NCBI GenBank assembly: GCA_049792815.1 | Contig: JBARBG010000168.1 | Coordinates: 1-8,448, forward strand | Length of the DNA: 8,448 nucleotides | Source: DAIDKA01 sp049792815 | GTDB lineage: Bacteria; Pseudomonadota; Gammaproteobacteria; Steroidobacterales; Steroidobacteraceae | Direction of reading: 5' to 3' | Shown here: one piece after another, positions 1 to 5,376 of the stretch | How positions within the stretch are numbered: the stretch's first letter is position 1 | Layout: each line of letters begins with the position of its first letter | The notes under the pieces: model-generated | Seen by the model: only the letters and a program-made list of their open reading frames with translations | Database searches by the model: none | What the model was told of the DNA's origin: nothing | Made by a program: the position numbers and the translations under genes

Positions 1-1
1 G

Positions 2-379
2 GCCAAGGCCGCAGCCGCTGCGAAGGCGCAGGCGGCAGCGACCCAGGCGGACCTGCAACGCAGTATTGACGCGGAGGAGCGCCTGGATGCCGCACGCGCC
101 AGCGGGGCGCTGTCGGCCTGGACTGCACAGATCACGGCGCGCATCCAGCGCGCCTGGATCAGGCCGCCCTCGGCACGGCCGGGACTTGAGTGCACCTTGC
201 ACCTGACCCAGGTGCCCGGAGGCGAGGTCGTCGATGTCAAACTCGGTGCCTGCAATGGTGATGAGGCCGTGAAGCAGTCCATTCTGGATGCCGCCCTTCG
301 GGCCTCGCCCTTGCCGGCGCCCTCCGATCCTTCTCTATTTGAGCGCAACCTGGAAGTGACCTTCCGACCCACTGATTGA
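2..379 (+). CDS. tolA: TolA, C-terminal part (5' end cut off by window)
   Basis: TolA is the inner-membrane-anchored protein of the Tol-Pal system. It spans the periplasm and contacts Pal and TolB through its C-terminal domain III, using proton-motive force supplied by TolQR. The reading frame is open from base 2 and ends at a TGA at 377-379, giving 125 visible residues. Residues 1-33 are Ala/Lys/Gln/Glu-rich, the end of the long helical domain II. Residues about 35-125 match domain III: W40 and W52 in the first helix, a Cys pair (C64 in GLECTL and C84 in GACNGD) placed as in the disulfide-bonded TolA fold, the ASPLPAPSDP stretch at 101-110, and a terminal LEVTFRP strand. The N-terminal membrane anchor lies outside the window. 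The stop overlaps the tolB ATG by one base (TGATG), which suggests translational coupling. Confidence 0.95.
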   Translation, partial: AKAAAAAKAQAAATQADLQRSIDAEERLDAARASGALSAWTAQITARIQRAWIRPPSARPGLECTLHLTQVPGGEVVDVKLGACNGDEAVKQSILDAALRASPLPAPSDPSLFERNLEVTFRPTD

Positions 380-1710
380 TGCGAGCAATGACTACAGAAC
401 TTTCCTTACGGGCCTGGTGGTGTGCGGCGCTGCTGTGTCTGCTGGCGTTGCCGGCGGCGGCCGTGGCGCAGCTGAAAATCGAGATCACCTCAGGCGTCAC
501 CGATCCCATTCCGGTGGCCATCGTGCCCTTTGCCGACAGCGGCGCAGCCGGCGGGGTGGATATCGCGCAGATCATTCAAAGCGACCTGGAGGGCAGCGGG
601 CGCTTCAAGGCCATGGCGCGTGCGGCGATGACCGCCACGCCGTCGCGCGCGCAGGACGTGCAGATAGCCACCTGGAAGGCGGCGGGCAATGACTATGTAG
701 TCGTCGGCCGGGTCACGCCGCTCGCGGCCGGCCAGGTCGCCGTGGATTTTGAGCTGCTCAATGCCCTGACGGGCCAGCAGCTGGCCAATCCGCGGTTCAC
801 CGGAACCACGGCGGCGCTGCGCGATGCCGCCCATCGCTGCAGCGATGTGATCTATGAAAAGATACTGGGGGTGCGCGGGGCATTTGCCACACGCATTGCG
901 TATGTTTCAGTGGACGGCTCACCGCCCGCACAGCGTTACCAGCTGGTGGTGGCCGATGCGGACGGCGCCAACGCCCGCGTCATCCTGGAATCACACCAGC
1001 CGGTGATGTCACCGGCCTGGTCTCCGGATGGCCAGTGGCTGGCGTATGTCTCCTTTGAGAACAAACGCGCTTCAATCTATGTGCAGCAGGTGAGCAGCGG
1101 CGAGCGGCGCCTGGTCTCGGGCCGCGTCGGCATCAACGGTGCGCCGTCCTGGTCACCCGACGCGCACCGACTCCTCGTGACCCTCGGCGGCAGCGCCGGC
1201 ACACCCAATCTGTACATCCTGGATCTGGGCACCCAGCAGCTGACGCGGCTGACCGATGGACCCGCCATCGATACCGAAGGAGTGTGGTCGGCGGATGGCC
1301 AGTCGGTGTTCTTTACCTCCGACCGCTCTGGCGGCCCGCAGATCTATCGCCTGGGGATCGAGCCGGGCGCAAAGCCGCGGCGCATCACCTTTGGCAGCGC
1401 CTACAACGCGCGGCCGCGCCTGTCACCGGATGGCACCCAGCTGGTGCTGGTGACTCAGGATGGGCCGAACTACCGCATTGCCGTGCAGGATCTGGCCAGC
1501 GGCACGGTGCGCATCCTCTCGCATGGGCGGCTGGATGCCTCGCCGAGCTTCGCGCCCAATGGCGCCATGATCATCTTTTCGGGTATCGAGGGCGGCCACA
1601 GCGTCCTGCAGCGGGTCTCCGTGGACGGTCAGACCTCACAGCGCCTGCGCGCCGATTCGGCCGATGTTCGCGACCCGGTGTGGGCACCATTTACGCGTCC
1701 TCAAGGGTGA
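379..1710 (+). CDS. tolB: TolB, periplasmic beta-propeller protein of Tol-Pal
   Basis: TolB is a soluble periplasmic protein that binds Pal and TolA and regulates Pal mobility in the outer membrane. The protein is 443 residues from the ATG at 379, close to the usual family length. Residues 1-30 are a Sec signal peptide with a leucine/alanine core and an AVA cleavage site. The mature protein starts QLKIEI, matching the TolB N-terminal segment. Residues about 31-165 form the N-terminal domain (VAIVPF at 46-51). Residues about 170-440 contain PD40-type propeller blades: SPAWSPDGQWLAYVS, APSWSPDAHRLLVT, GVWSADGQSVFFTSD, RPRLSPDGTQLVLVT, SPSFAPNGAMIIFSG and a last strand DPVWAPF. ATG 379 was chosen because it overlaps the tolA stop by one base. 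ATG 388 and TTG 376 are in-frame alternatives, and none has a strong Shine-Dalgarno. Confidence 0.97.
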   Translation: MRAMTTELSLRAWWCAALLCLLALPAAAVAQLKIEITSGVTDPIPVAIVPFADSGAAGGVDIAQIIQSDLEGSGRFKAMARAAMTATPSRAQDVQIATWKAAGNDYVVVGRVTPLAAGQVAVDFELLNALTGQQLANPRFTGTTAALRDAAHRCSDVIYEKILGVRGAFATRIAYVSVDGSPPAQRYQLVVADADGANARVILESHQPVMSPAWSPDGQWLAYVSFENKRASIYVQQVSSGERRLVSGRVGINGAPSWSPDAHRLLVTLGGSAGTPNLYILDLGTQQLTRLTDGPAIDTEGVWSADGQSVFFTSDRSGGPQIYRLGIEPGAKPRRITFGSAYNARPRLSPDGTQLVLVTQDGPNYRIAVQDLASGTVRILSHGRLDASPSFAPNGAMIIFSGIEGGHSVLQRVSVDGQTSQRLRADSADVRDPVWAPFTRPQG

Positions 1711-1738
1711 TGTGGTACAAGTTTTCTGCGCAAGTGAT

Positions 1739-1742
1739 GGAG
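1739..1742 (+). promoter_or_regulatory. Shine-Dalgarno of pal
   Basis: GGAG sits 6 bases before ATG 1749. It supports that start over the in-frame ATG at 1737, which has no comparable motif upstream. Confidence 0.6.
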
Positions 1743-1748
1743 AGCAAG

Positions 1749-2294
1749 ATGCGAAAGTTACTGAGTCTGATAGTGCTGGTGTCCGTGATGACTCTCGGCG
1801 GCTGCGCCCACAAACCCGTCAAGGATACAGCGGCTGCCGCGTCGAGCCAGGTACCCGCCGCGGGCGCCCAGTCCAATGGCGCTGCCGCCAGCAATGCCGC
1901 GGGGGCAGTGGGCGCGAGCGTCACGGGTGGCGACGATGTGGCGGGGCCGCAGGAGGGCATCCTGGCCCAACGCACCATCTACTTTGCATTCGATAGCAGC
2001 GAACTGTCGGCTGACGGCACGGCGCTGATCGCGGCCCATGCCCACTACCTGGTCGGACACTCCAACCTGCATGTACGGCTGGAGGGCAACACCGATGAAC
2101 GCGGCTCGCGCGAATACAACATCGGGCTGGGTGAGCGCCGGGCACAGGCCGTACGCCGCGCCATGCTGCTGCAGGGGGTTGCCGAGACCCAGCTGAGCAC
2201 GGTCAGCTATGGCGCGGAGCGACCCGCAGTGGATGGGCATGACGAAGCGGCCTGGTCCAAGAACCGTCGCGTCCTGATCAACTACGTCCAATGA
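1749..2294 (+). CDS. pal: Pal, peptidoglycan-associated outer-membrane lipoprotein
   Basis: Pal anchors the outer membrane to peptidoglycan and is pulled by TolA during constriction. It is 181 residues. Residues 1-18 are a lipoprotein signal ending in L16-G17-G18-C19, and the +2 residue is Ala, which suits outer-membrane sorting. Residues 20-70 are an Ala/Gly/Ser-rich linker. Residues about 74-181 are an OmpA-like domain: TIYFAFDSSEL, then GNTDERGSREYN at 113-124 and LGERRA at 127-132. D116 and R131 sit where the family binds diaminopimelate. The domain ends SKNRRVLINY. ATG 1749 was preferred because a GGAG lies 6 bases upstream and the signal peptide then has normal length. ATG 1737 is an in-frame alternative. 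It lies 38 bases after tolB and probably shares its transcript. Confidence 0.97.
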   Translation: MRKLLSLIVLVSVMTLGGCAHKPVKDTAAAASSQVPAAGAQSNGAAASNAAGAVGASVTGGDDVAGPQEGILAQRTIYFAFDSSELSADGTALIAAHAHYLVGHSNLHVRLEGNTDERGSREYNIGLGERRAQAVRRAMLLQGVAETQLSTVSYGAERPAVDGHDEAAWSKNRRVLINYVQ

Positions 2295-2302
2295 GCGCCA
2301 GC

Positions 2303-2307
2303 GGAGG
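2303..2307 (+). promoter_or_regulatory. Shine-Dalgarno of cpoB
   Basis: A full GGAGG lies 4 bases before ATG 2312. It decides the start of cpoB against the ATG at 2291 (overlapping the pal stop) and the ATG at 2327. This is the clearest ribosome binding site in the tol-pal-que run. Confidence 0.7.
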
Positions 2308-2311
2308 CACC

Positions 2312-3055
2312 ATGCGCGGCAAGACGATGACGACGGCACGTTGGCTGCTGGTCCTCGGCGGGGTGATCTGGCTGGCCGGCTGTGCGACCACCCCGGAGGA
2401 GGACCCGGTCCTGCAGGGCAAACTCAGCGACCTGGATACACGAACCGGCAACATTGAGCGCGTGGTGCAGAACCAGAGCCTGCTGAGCCTGGCGCAGCGT
2501 ACCGATCAGCTGCAGAACGAAGTCAGCGTACTGCGGGGTAGGATCGAGGTGCTCGAGAATGCCAACGAGACCCTGCGCAAACAGCAGCGCGATCTGTACG
2601 CGGACCTGGATAAACGCCTCAGTGGACTGTCCGCTTCGGCCGGCGCCACGCCAGGCGGGTCACCGGCTGCGGCCGGTGCGGATCAGACGGCCTACAACCA
2701 GGCTTTCGACATCCTCAAGGCCGGCAAGTACGCCGATGCCATCACGGTGTTTCAGCAGTTCCTGCAGACCTACCCGCAAAGCTCACTGGCCGACAATGCC
2801 CAGTACTGGCTGGGCGAGTCCTACTACGTGACCCGTGATTTCCAGAACGCCGCCGCGGCCTTTCAAACCGTCCTGGACCGCTGGCCGGATTCGCGCAAGG
2901 CGCCGGATGCCTTGCTGAAGCTCGGTTACACGCAGGCCGCCTTGCAGCACAACGCCCAGGCGCGTGCCACGTTGAGCTCGGTCGGGACGCGTTACCCCGG
3001 CACGGACGCGGCCAACCTCGCCGCGGCACGGTTGCTGCAACTGCCGGCGCAGTGA
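2312..3055 (+). CDS. cpoB: CpoB/YbgF, Tol-Pal-associated TPR protein, here with a lipobox
   Basis: CpoB (formerly YbgF) links Tol-Pal activity to peptidoglycan synthesis by PBP1B at the division site. The product is 247 residues from ATG 2312. Residues about 34-105 are rich in heptad-like Leu/Val/Ile with Gln, Glu and Arg (SLAQRTDQLQNEVSVLRGRIEVLE), as expected for the trimerising coiled coil. Residues 106-126 are a Gly/Ala/Pro linker. Residues 127-243 carry TPR-like repeats: AFDILKAGKYADAITVFQQFLQTYP, then AQYWLGESYYVTRDFQNAAAAFQTVLDRWP, then APDALLKLGYTQAALQHNAQARATL. What is odd is the signal: it ends L21-A22-G23-C24-A25, a canonical lipobox, so the mature protein may be lipidated. The E. 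coli protein is soluble. It is 17 bases after pal and ends one base before the queE start. Confidence 0.94.
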   Translation: MRGKTMTTARWLLVLGGVIWLAGCATTPEEDPVLQGKLSDLDTRTGNIERVVQNQSLLSLAQRTDQLQNEVSVLRGRIEVLENANETLRKQQRDLYADLDKRLSGLSASAGATPGGSPAAAGADQTAYNQAFDILKAGKYADAITVFQQFLQTYPQSSLADNAQYWLGESYYVTRDFQNAAAAFQTVLDRWPDSRKAPDALLKLGYTQAALQHNAQARATLSSVGTRYPGTDAANLAAARLLQLPAQ

Positions 3056-3056
3056 C

Positions 3057-3698
3057 GTGGTGCGACTCAAGCTCACAGAAATCTTCCGCTCGCTGCAGGG
3101 AGAAGCAGACACCGCGGGTATTCCGACCGTATTCGTGCGGCTGACCGGCTGCCCGCTGCGTTGCCAGTACTGCGATACCGCCTATGCGTTTCATGGCGGG
3201 CAGTGGCTCGAGCTCGAGGATGTCATGCGTCAGGTGCGCGCCTTTGATACCCACCACGTCTGTGTGACCGGGGGCGAGCCTCTGGCGCAGAAAAGTTGCC
3301 TGACGCTGCTGCGTGAACTGTGCGACGCGGGGCTGCGCGTGTCCCTCGAGACCAGCGGTGCCATGTCCCTTCAGGAAGTTGATCCGCGCGTGGTGAAGGT
3401 GGTGGATGTGAAGACGCCCGGCTCCGGTGAGGAAGCGAGCAACCGTTACGGGGAGCTGCAATGCCTTGCAGCCAAGGACCTCGTCAAGTTCGTGATCTGC
3501 AGCCGCGAAGACTACGAGTGGAGCCGTGCCAAGCTTCAGGAACTGCAGCTTGCCGCGCGCTGCACCGTGCTGTTCTCACCCAGCCACGAGCAGCTGCAGC
3601 CCGGAATTCTGGCGGACTGGCTGCTGGCGGATCATTTGCCGGTGCGCTTCCAGCTGCAGCTGCACAAATACCTGTGGGGCAACGTGCCGGGAAAATGA
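3057..3698 (+). CDS. queE: QueE, 7-carboxy-7-deazaguanine synthase (radical SAM)
   Basis: QueE converts 6-carboxytetrahydropterin to 7-carboxy-7-deazaguanine in the preQ0/queuosine pathway, using SAM, a [4Fe-4S] cluster and Mg2+. The protein is 213 residues. It opens with the family motif LTEIFRSLQGE. The cluster-binding cysteines are C32, C36 and C39 in GCPLRCQYCD, a CX3CX2C pattern typical of radical SAM enzymes. TGGEP at 71-75 is the SAM-contacting motif. LETSG at 97-101, VDVKTPGS at 117-124 and the C-terminal QLHKYLWG also match the family. The start is GTG at 3057 or the adjacent GTG at 3060, and the second aligns better with the usual M-x-L-K-x-x-E-I-F start. There is no strong Shine-Dalgarno, and the gene begins one base after the cpoB stop, so translational coupling is likely. 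Confidence 0.95.
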   Translation: MVRLKLTEIFRSLQGEADTAGIPTVFVRLTGCPLRCQYCDTAYAFHGGQWLELEDVMRQVRAFDTHHVCVTGGEPLAQKSCLTLLRELCDAGLRVSLETSGAMSLQEVDPRVVKVVDVKTPGSGEEASNRYGELQCLAAKDLVKFVICSREDYEWSRAKLQELQLAARCTVLFSPSHEQLQPGILADWLLADHLPVRFQLQLHKYLWGNVPGK

Positions 3699-3705
3699 GC
3701 TGACG

Positions 3706-4377
3706 ATGACACAACGAGCGGTGGTGCTGCTGTCGGGAGGCCTGGATTCCGCGACGGTGCTGGCCCTGGCGCGGCGCAATGGTCAGGAGTGCTATGCGCT
3801 GTCGGTGGCTTACGGCCAGCGGCATGGCGCCGAGCTTGACGCCGCGGCGCGTGTCGCCGCGGCACTGGGTGCCCACGAGCATCGCGTCATGCGCGTCGAT
3901 CTGGCCGGCATCGGCGGATCAGCGCTCACCGATCCAAAGCTTGCGGTTCCGGAAAGCCCGACTCAGGGCATTCCCATCACCTATGTGCCCGCGCGCAATA
4001 CCATGATGCTGGCGCTGGCCTTGGGCTGGGCTGAGGTGCTGGGCGCGGGCAGCATCCACGTGGGCGTCAATGCCGTGGATTATTCCGGCTACCCGGATTG
4101 CCGGCCGGAGTTCATCGCTGCCTTCGCGGCGTTGGCGGCGCGTGCCACGCGCGCGGGGGTCGAAGGCCGAGCTTTGAATATCAATGCGCCCCTGATTTCC
4201 TGGACCAAGGCGGCGATCATCCGCGCCGGAGTGGAGCTGGGCGTTGATTATTCCCTGACCGTTTCCTGCTACCAGGCCGACGCGGCCGGACGGGCCTGTG
4301 GCCGGTGCGATTCGTGCCGCATCCGCCGCGAGGGCTTCACGGCCGCCGGCGTGCAGGATCCTACCCGTTACGTTTAG
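3706..4377 (+). CDS. queC: QueC, 7-cyano-7-deazaguanine (preQ0) synthase
   Basis: QueC uses ATP and ammonia to convert 7-carboxy-7-deazaguanine into preQ0, the step directly after QueE. The protein is 223 residues, normal for the family. The PP-loop SGGLDS at 10-15 binds ATP. YGQRHGAELDAA at 36-47, ITYVPARNT at 91-99 and VDYSGYPDCRPEF at 124-136 are family signatures. Four C-terminal cysteines (C188, C198, C201, C204, in SCYQ and ACGRCDSC) form the zinc site. ATG 3706 lies 7 bases after the queE stop. An upstream in-frame extension to about 3526 overlaps queE and is not needed. It is the last gene of the co-directional tol-pal-que run, and no T-tailed terminator is visible after its TAG. Confidence 0.97.
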   Translation: MTQRAVVLLSGGLDSATVLALARRNGQECYALSVAYGQRHGAELDAAARVAAALGAHEHRVMRVDLAGIGGSALTDPKLAVPESPTQGIPITYVPARNTMMLALALGWAEVLGAGSIHVGVNAVDYSGYPDCRPEFIAAFAALAARATRAGVEGRALNINAPLISWTKAAIIRAGVELGVDYSLTVSCYQADAAGRACGRCDSCRIRREGFTAAGVQDPTRYV

Positions 4378-4380
4378 CGC

Positions 4381-5055
4381 TTAGCCAAAACCGCGAAAAG
4401 TCGCGAACTCCTCCAGGGTTGCCCGACCGGTCCGCAGGCGATTGATGGGCGCGGAGTCGTCCCGGTAGCCCATGGCGATGCCCGAAAACAGCATGCGGCT
4501 GGACGGCAGCGCCACGGCCTCTGCCACCTCCCGATACCACCCCGACCAGGACTCCTGCGGGCAGGTATGCAGCCCATGCTCCCGGGCCAGCAGCATGATG
4601 CTTTGCATGAACATGCCCAGGTCGGCCCACTGCGCCGAGCCCATGCTGCGATCAATACAGATGAACAGCATGACCGGGGCGCCGAAGCCGGCGAAATTGC
4701 GTGCGTACTGGTGCAGCCTGGCGGGCCGGTCGCTGCGCGGCACGCCGATGGTGGCGTACAGATCTTCACCGTTCTGATACCGGCGCGTGCGGTACGGCTC
4801 GCCCAGGGGCGAGGGATAGACCGGATATTCAGACGGGTAGCCCAGGGGATACTGCGGCACCAGGGCCCGTATGCGCTCCACCAGCGCCGCCAGCGGGGCC
4901 CCGGTCAGGACATCCACAAACCAGGGCTGCAGGTTCCCGCCAGAGGGCGCCCGGCTGGCGGCCGTCAGGATCTGCCGGATGGTGGCTTCGGGAACCGCAT
5001 CGGGCGAAAACGCCCGGCAGCTCATCCGGCTCTCCAGGGCTTCCGAGACTTTCAT
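4381..5055 (-). CDS. Nitroreductase-family FMN oxidoreductase
   Basis: This is a member of the nitroreductase superfamily, flavin enzymes that use NAD(P)H to reduce nitro compounds, quinones or other electron acceptors. The physiological substrate cannot be told from sequence. It is 224 residues, typical of the family. FMN-binding signatures are SRMSCRAF at 9-16 and ASRAPSGGNLQPW at 33-45. QWADLGMFMQSIMLLAREHGLHTCPQ at 142-167 is the usual helix and following turn. SGIAMGYRD at 191-199 is the C-terminal flavin-side motif. No signal peptide is present, so it should be cytoplasmic. ATG 5055 has AAGG four bases upstream. It converges on queC with only 3 bases between the stop codons, and is divergent from the tRNA gene. 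The substitution of a longer insert around residues 70-100 (Pro/Tyr-rich) may shape its substrate pocket; this is inference. Confidence 0.92.
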   Translation of the reverse strand: MKVSEALESRMSCRAFSPDAVPEATIRQILTAASRAPSGGNLQPWFVDVLTGAPLAALVERIRALVPQYPLGYPSEYPVYPSPLGEPYRTRRYQNGEDLYATIGVPRSDRPARLHQYARNFAGFGAPVMLFICIDRSMGSAQWADLGMFMQSIMLLAREHGLHTCPQESWSGWYREVAEAVALPSSRMLFSGIAMGYRDDSAPINRLRTGRATLEEFATFRGFG

Positions 5056-5068
5056 GGTGCCTTGACGT

Positions 5069-5089
5069 CCTCTGCGTGGGTCGCAGAGG
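5069..5089. promoter_or_regulatory. 8-bp perfect inverted repeat between nitroreductase gene and tRNA-Lys
   Basis: CCTCTGCG (5069-5076) and CGCAGAGG (5082-5089) are exact reverse complements separated by five bases. The element sits 13 bases upstream of the nitroreductase start on its sense strand and just before the likely -10 of the tRNA. It could be an operator for a dimeric regulator or an RNA hairpin in the nitroreductase leader. Nothing in the sequence tells these apart. It has no T-tract, so it is not a typical intrinsic terminator. Confidence 0.45.
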
Positions 5090-5092
5090 CTG

Positions 5093-5107
5093 TAGTATCA
5101 TGCGCGC
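5093..5107 (+). promoter_or_regulatory. Possible -10 and GC-rich discriminator of tRNA-Lys
   Basis: TAGTAT at 5093-5098 followed by CATGCGCGC resembles a -10 box with the GC-rich discriminator found at stringently controlled stable-RNA promoters. No good -35 lies at the right distance: the only TTGACG (5062-5067) is about 25 bases away, too far. On the opposite strand a weak pair (TCGACC at 5121-5116, GATACT at 5099-5094, 16 apart) could serve the nitroreductase gene, so the two promoters may overlap. Confidence 0.35.
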
Positions 5108-5134
5108 CCTTGCCGGGTCGACCCCCGGAGAACT

Positions 5135-5210
5135 GGGGTGTTAGCTCAGTCGGTAGAGCATCGGACTTTTAATCCGCTGGTCGTGGGTTCGATTCCCACA
5201 CACCCCACCA
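5135..5210 (+). tRNA. tRNA-Lys (anticodon UUU), CCA encoded
   Basis: The 76-base gene folds as a standard tRNA. Acceptor GGGGTGT (5135-5141) pairs fully with ACACCCC (5200-5206), followed by discriminator A and an encoded CCA at 5208-5210. The D-arm is GCTC/GAGC (5144-5147, 5156-5159). The anticodon loop CTTTTAA (5166-5172) carries TTT at 5168-5170. The T-arm is GTGGG/CCCAC around TTCGATT. The anticodon stem has a T/C mismatch at its first pair (5161 with 5177), the others pair. Its 3' half faces the integrase gene and probably served as the attachment site. Confidence 0.97.
5183..5210 (+). other. Probable attL at the tRNA-Lys 3' end
   Basis: P4-type integrases normally recombine at the T-arm and 3' end of a tRNA gene, and the integrase begins 167 bases downstream. 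The integrated element would therefore start at about 5211, leaving the tRNA intact. No second copy of the tRNA 3' end is visible in the window, so the exact core and the right end cannot be fixed. Confidence 0.55.
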
Positions 5211-5250
5211 TCCCCCCATTTTCGACCACTGAGTTGCGCGGCCGAATTCT

Positions 5251-5267
5251 CAATAAATTTCAATAAA
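5251..5267 (+). repeat. CAATAAA direct repeat, 10-base spacing
   Basis: CAATAAA occurs at 5251-5257 and again at 5261-5267, exactly one helical turn apart, in an AT-rich patch unlike its GC-rich surroundings. It lies between the attachment site and the GTCCAT repeats and may be a bending or protein-binding site. Confidence 0.5.
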
Positions 5268-5281
5268 ACCCGACCCTTACT

Positions 5282-5310
5282 GTCCATAGGCGTCCATGGC
5301 CGTCCATGGC
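5282..5310 (+). repeat. Three 10-base GTCCAT repeats
   Basis: GTCCATAGGC, GTCCATGGCC and GTCCATGGC follow one another at 5282, 5292 and 5302, a strict 10-base period. The phasing puts each copy on the same face of the helix. The position between attL and int fits arm-type binding sites of the integrase or of an excision factor; that role is inferred. Confidence 0.65.
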
Positions 5311-5325
5311 AAGCACGACTGGAAT

Positions 5326-5373
5326 GGGGGTAACTCCGGGGGTAACCTCATAACGCAAAAGTGAGTTACCCCC
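5326..5373. repeat. GGGGGTAAC direct and inverted repeats before the integrase start
   Basis: GGGGGTAAC appears at 5326-5334 and 5338-5346 in direct orientation. Its inverse occurs at 5363-5373, where GAGTTACCCCC is an exact 11-base complement of 5326-5336. The inverted copy ends 3 bases before the integrase ATG and fills the place where a ribosome binding site would be. As DNA this could be a repressor or integrase site. As RNA, the two arms could pair around a 26-base loop and hide the initiation region. Confidence 0.7.
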
Positions 5374-5376
5374 AAA

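Larger units (their letters stand above)
5211..5376. other. Gene-free interval between tRNA-Lys and integrase, rich in short repeats
   Basis: No open frame with coding character is present. The stretch holds an AT-rich patch with two CAATAAA copies, three GTCCAT copies, and direct plus inverted GGGGGTAAC copies, which are listed separately. I see no convincing promoter for the integrase. A sequence around 5247-5259 resembles an IHF site, but with two mismatches to the consensus, so I do not call it. Confidence 0.6.

Noticed and set aside
1284..1748. Long upstream extension of the pal reading frame
   Set aside because: It overlaps tolB in another frame and has no signal or family features; the lipoprotein signal and Shine-Dalgarno place the start at 1749.
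1758..2339. 193-codon open frame on the minus strand
   Set aside because: It lies fully antisense to pal, whose product is clearly real; GC-rich coding sequence often leaves such open antisense frames.
2742..3461. 239-codon open frame on the minus strand
   Set aside because: It is antisense to cpoB and queE, both with intact family motifs, and its translation shows no recognisable domain.
3526..3705. Upstream extension of the queC frame into queE
   Set aside because: QueC proteins start just before the PP-loop, so ATG 3706 gives the correct length and the extension is a shadow of queE.
4567..5172. Plus-strand open frame running into the tRNA gene
   Set aside because: It is antisense to the nitroreductase gene and reads into tRNA-Lys; no family motif is seen.
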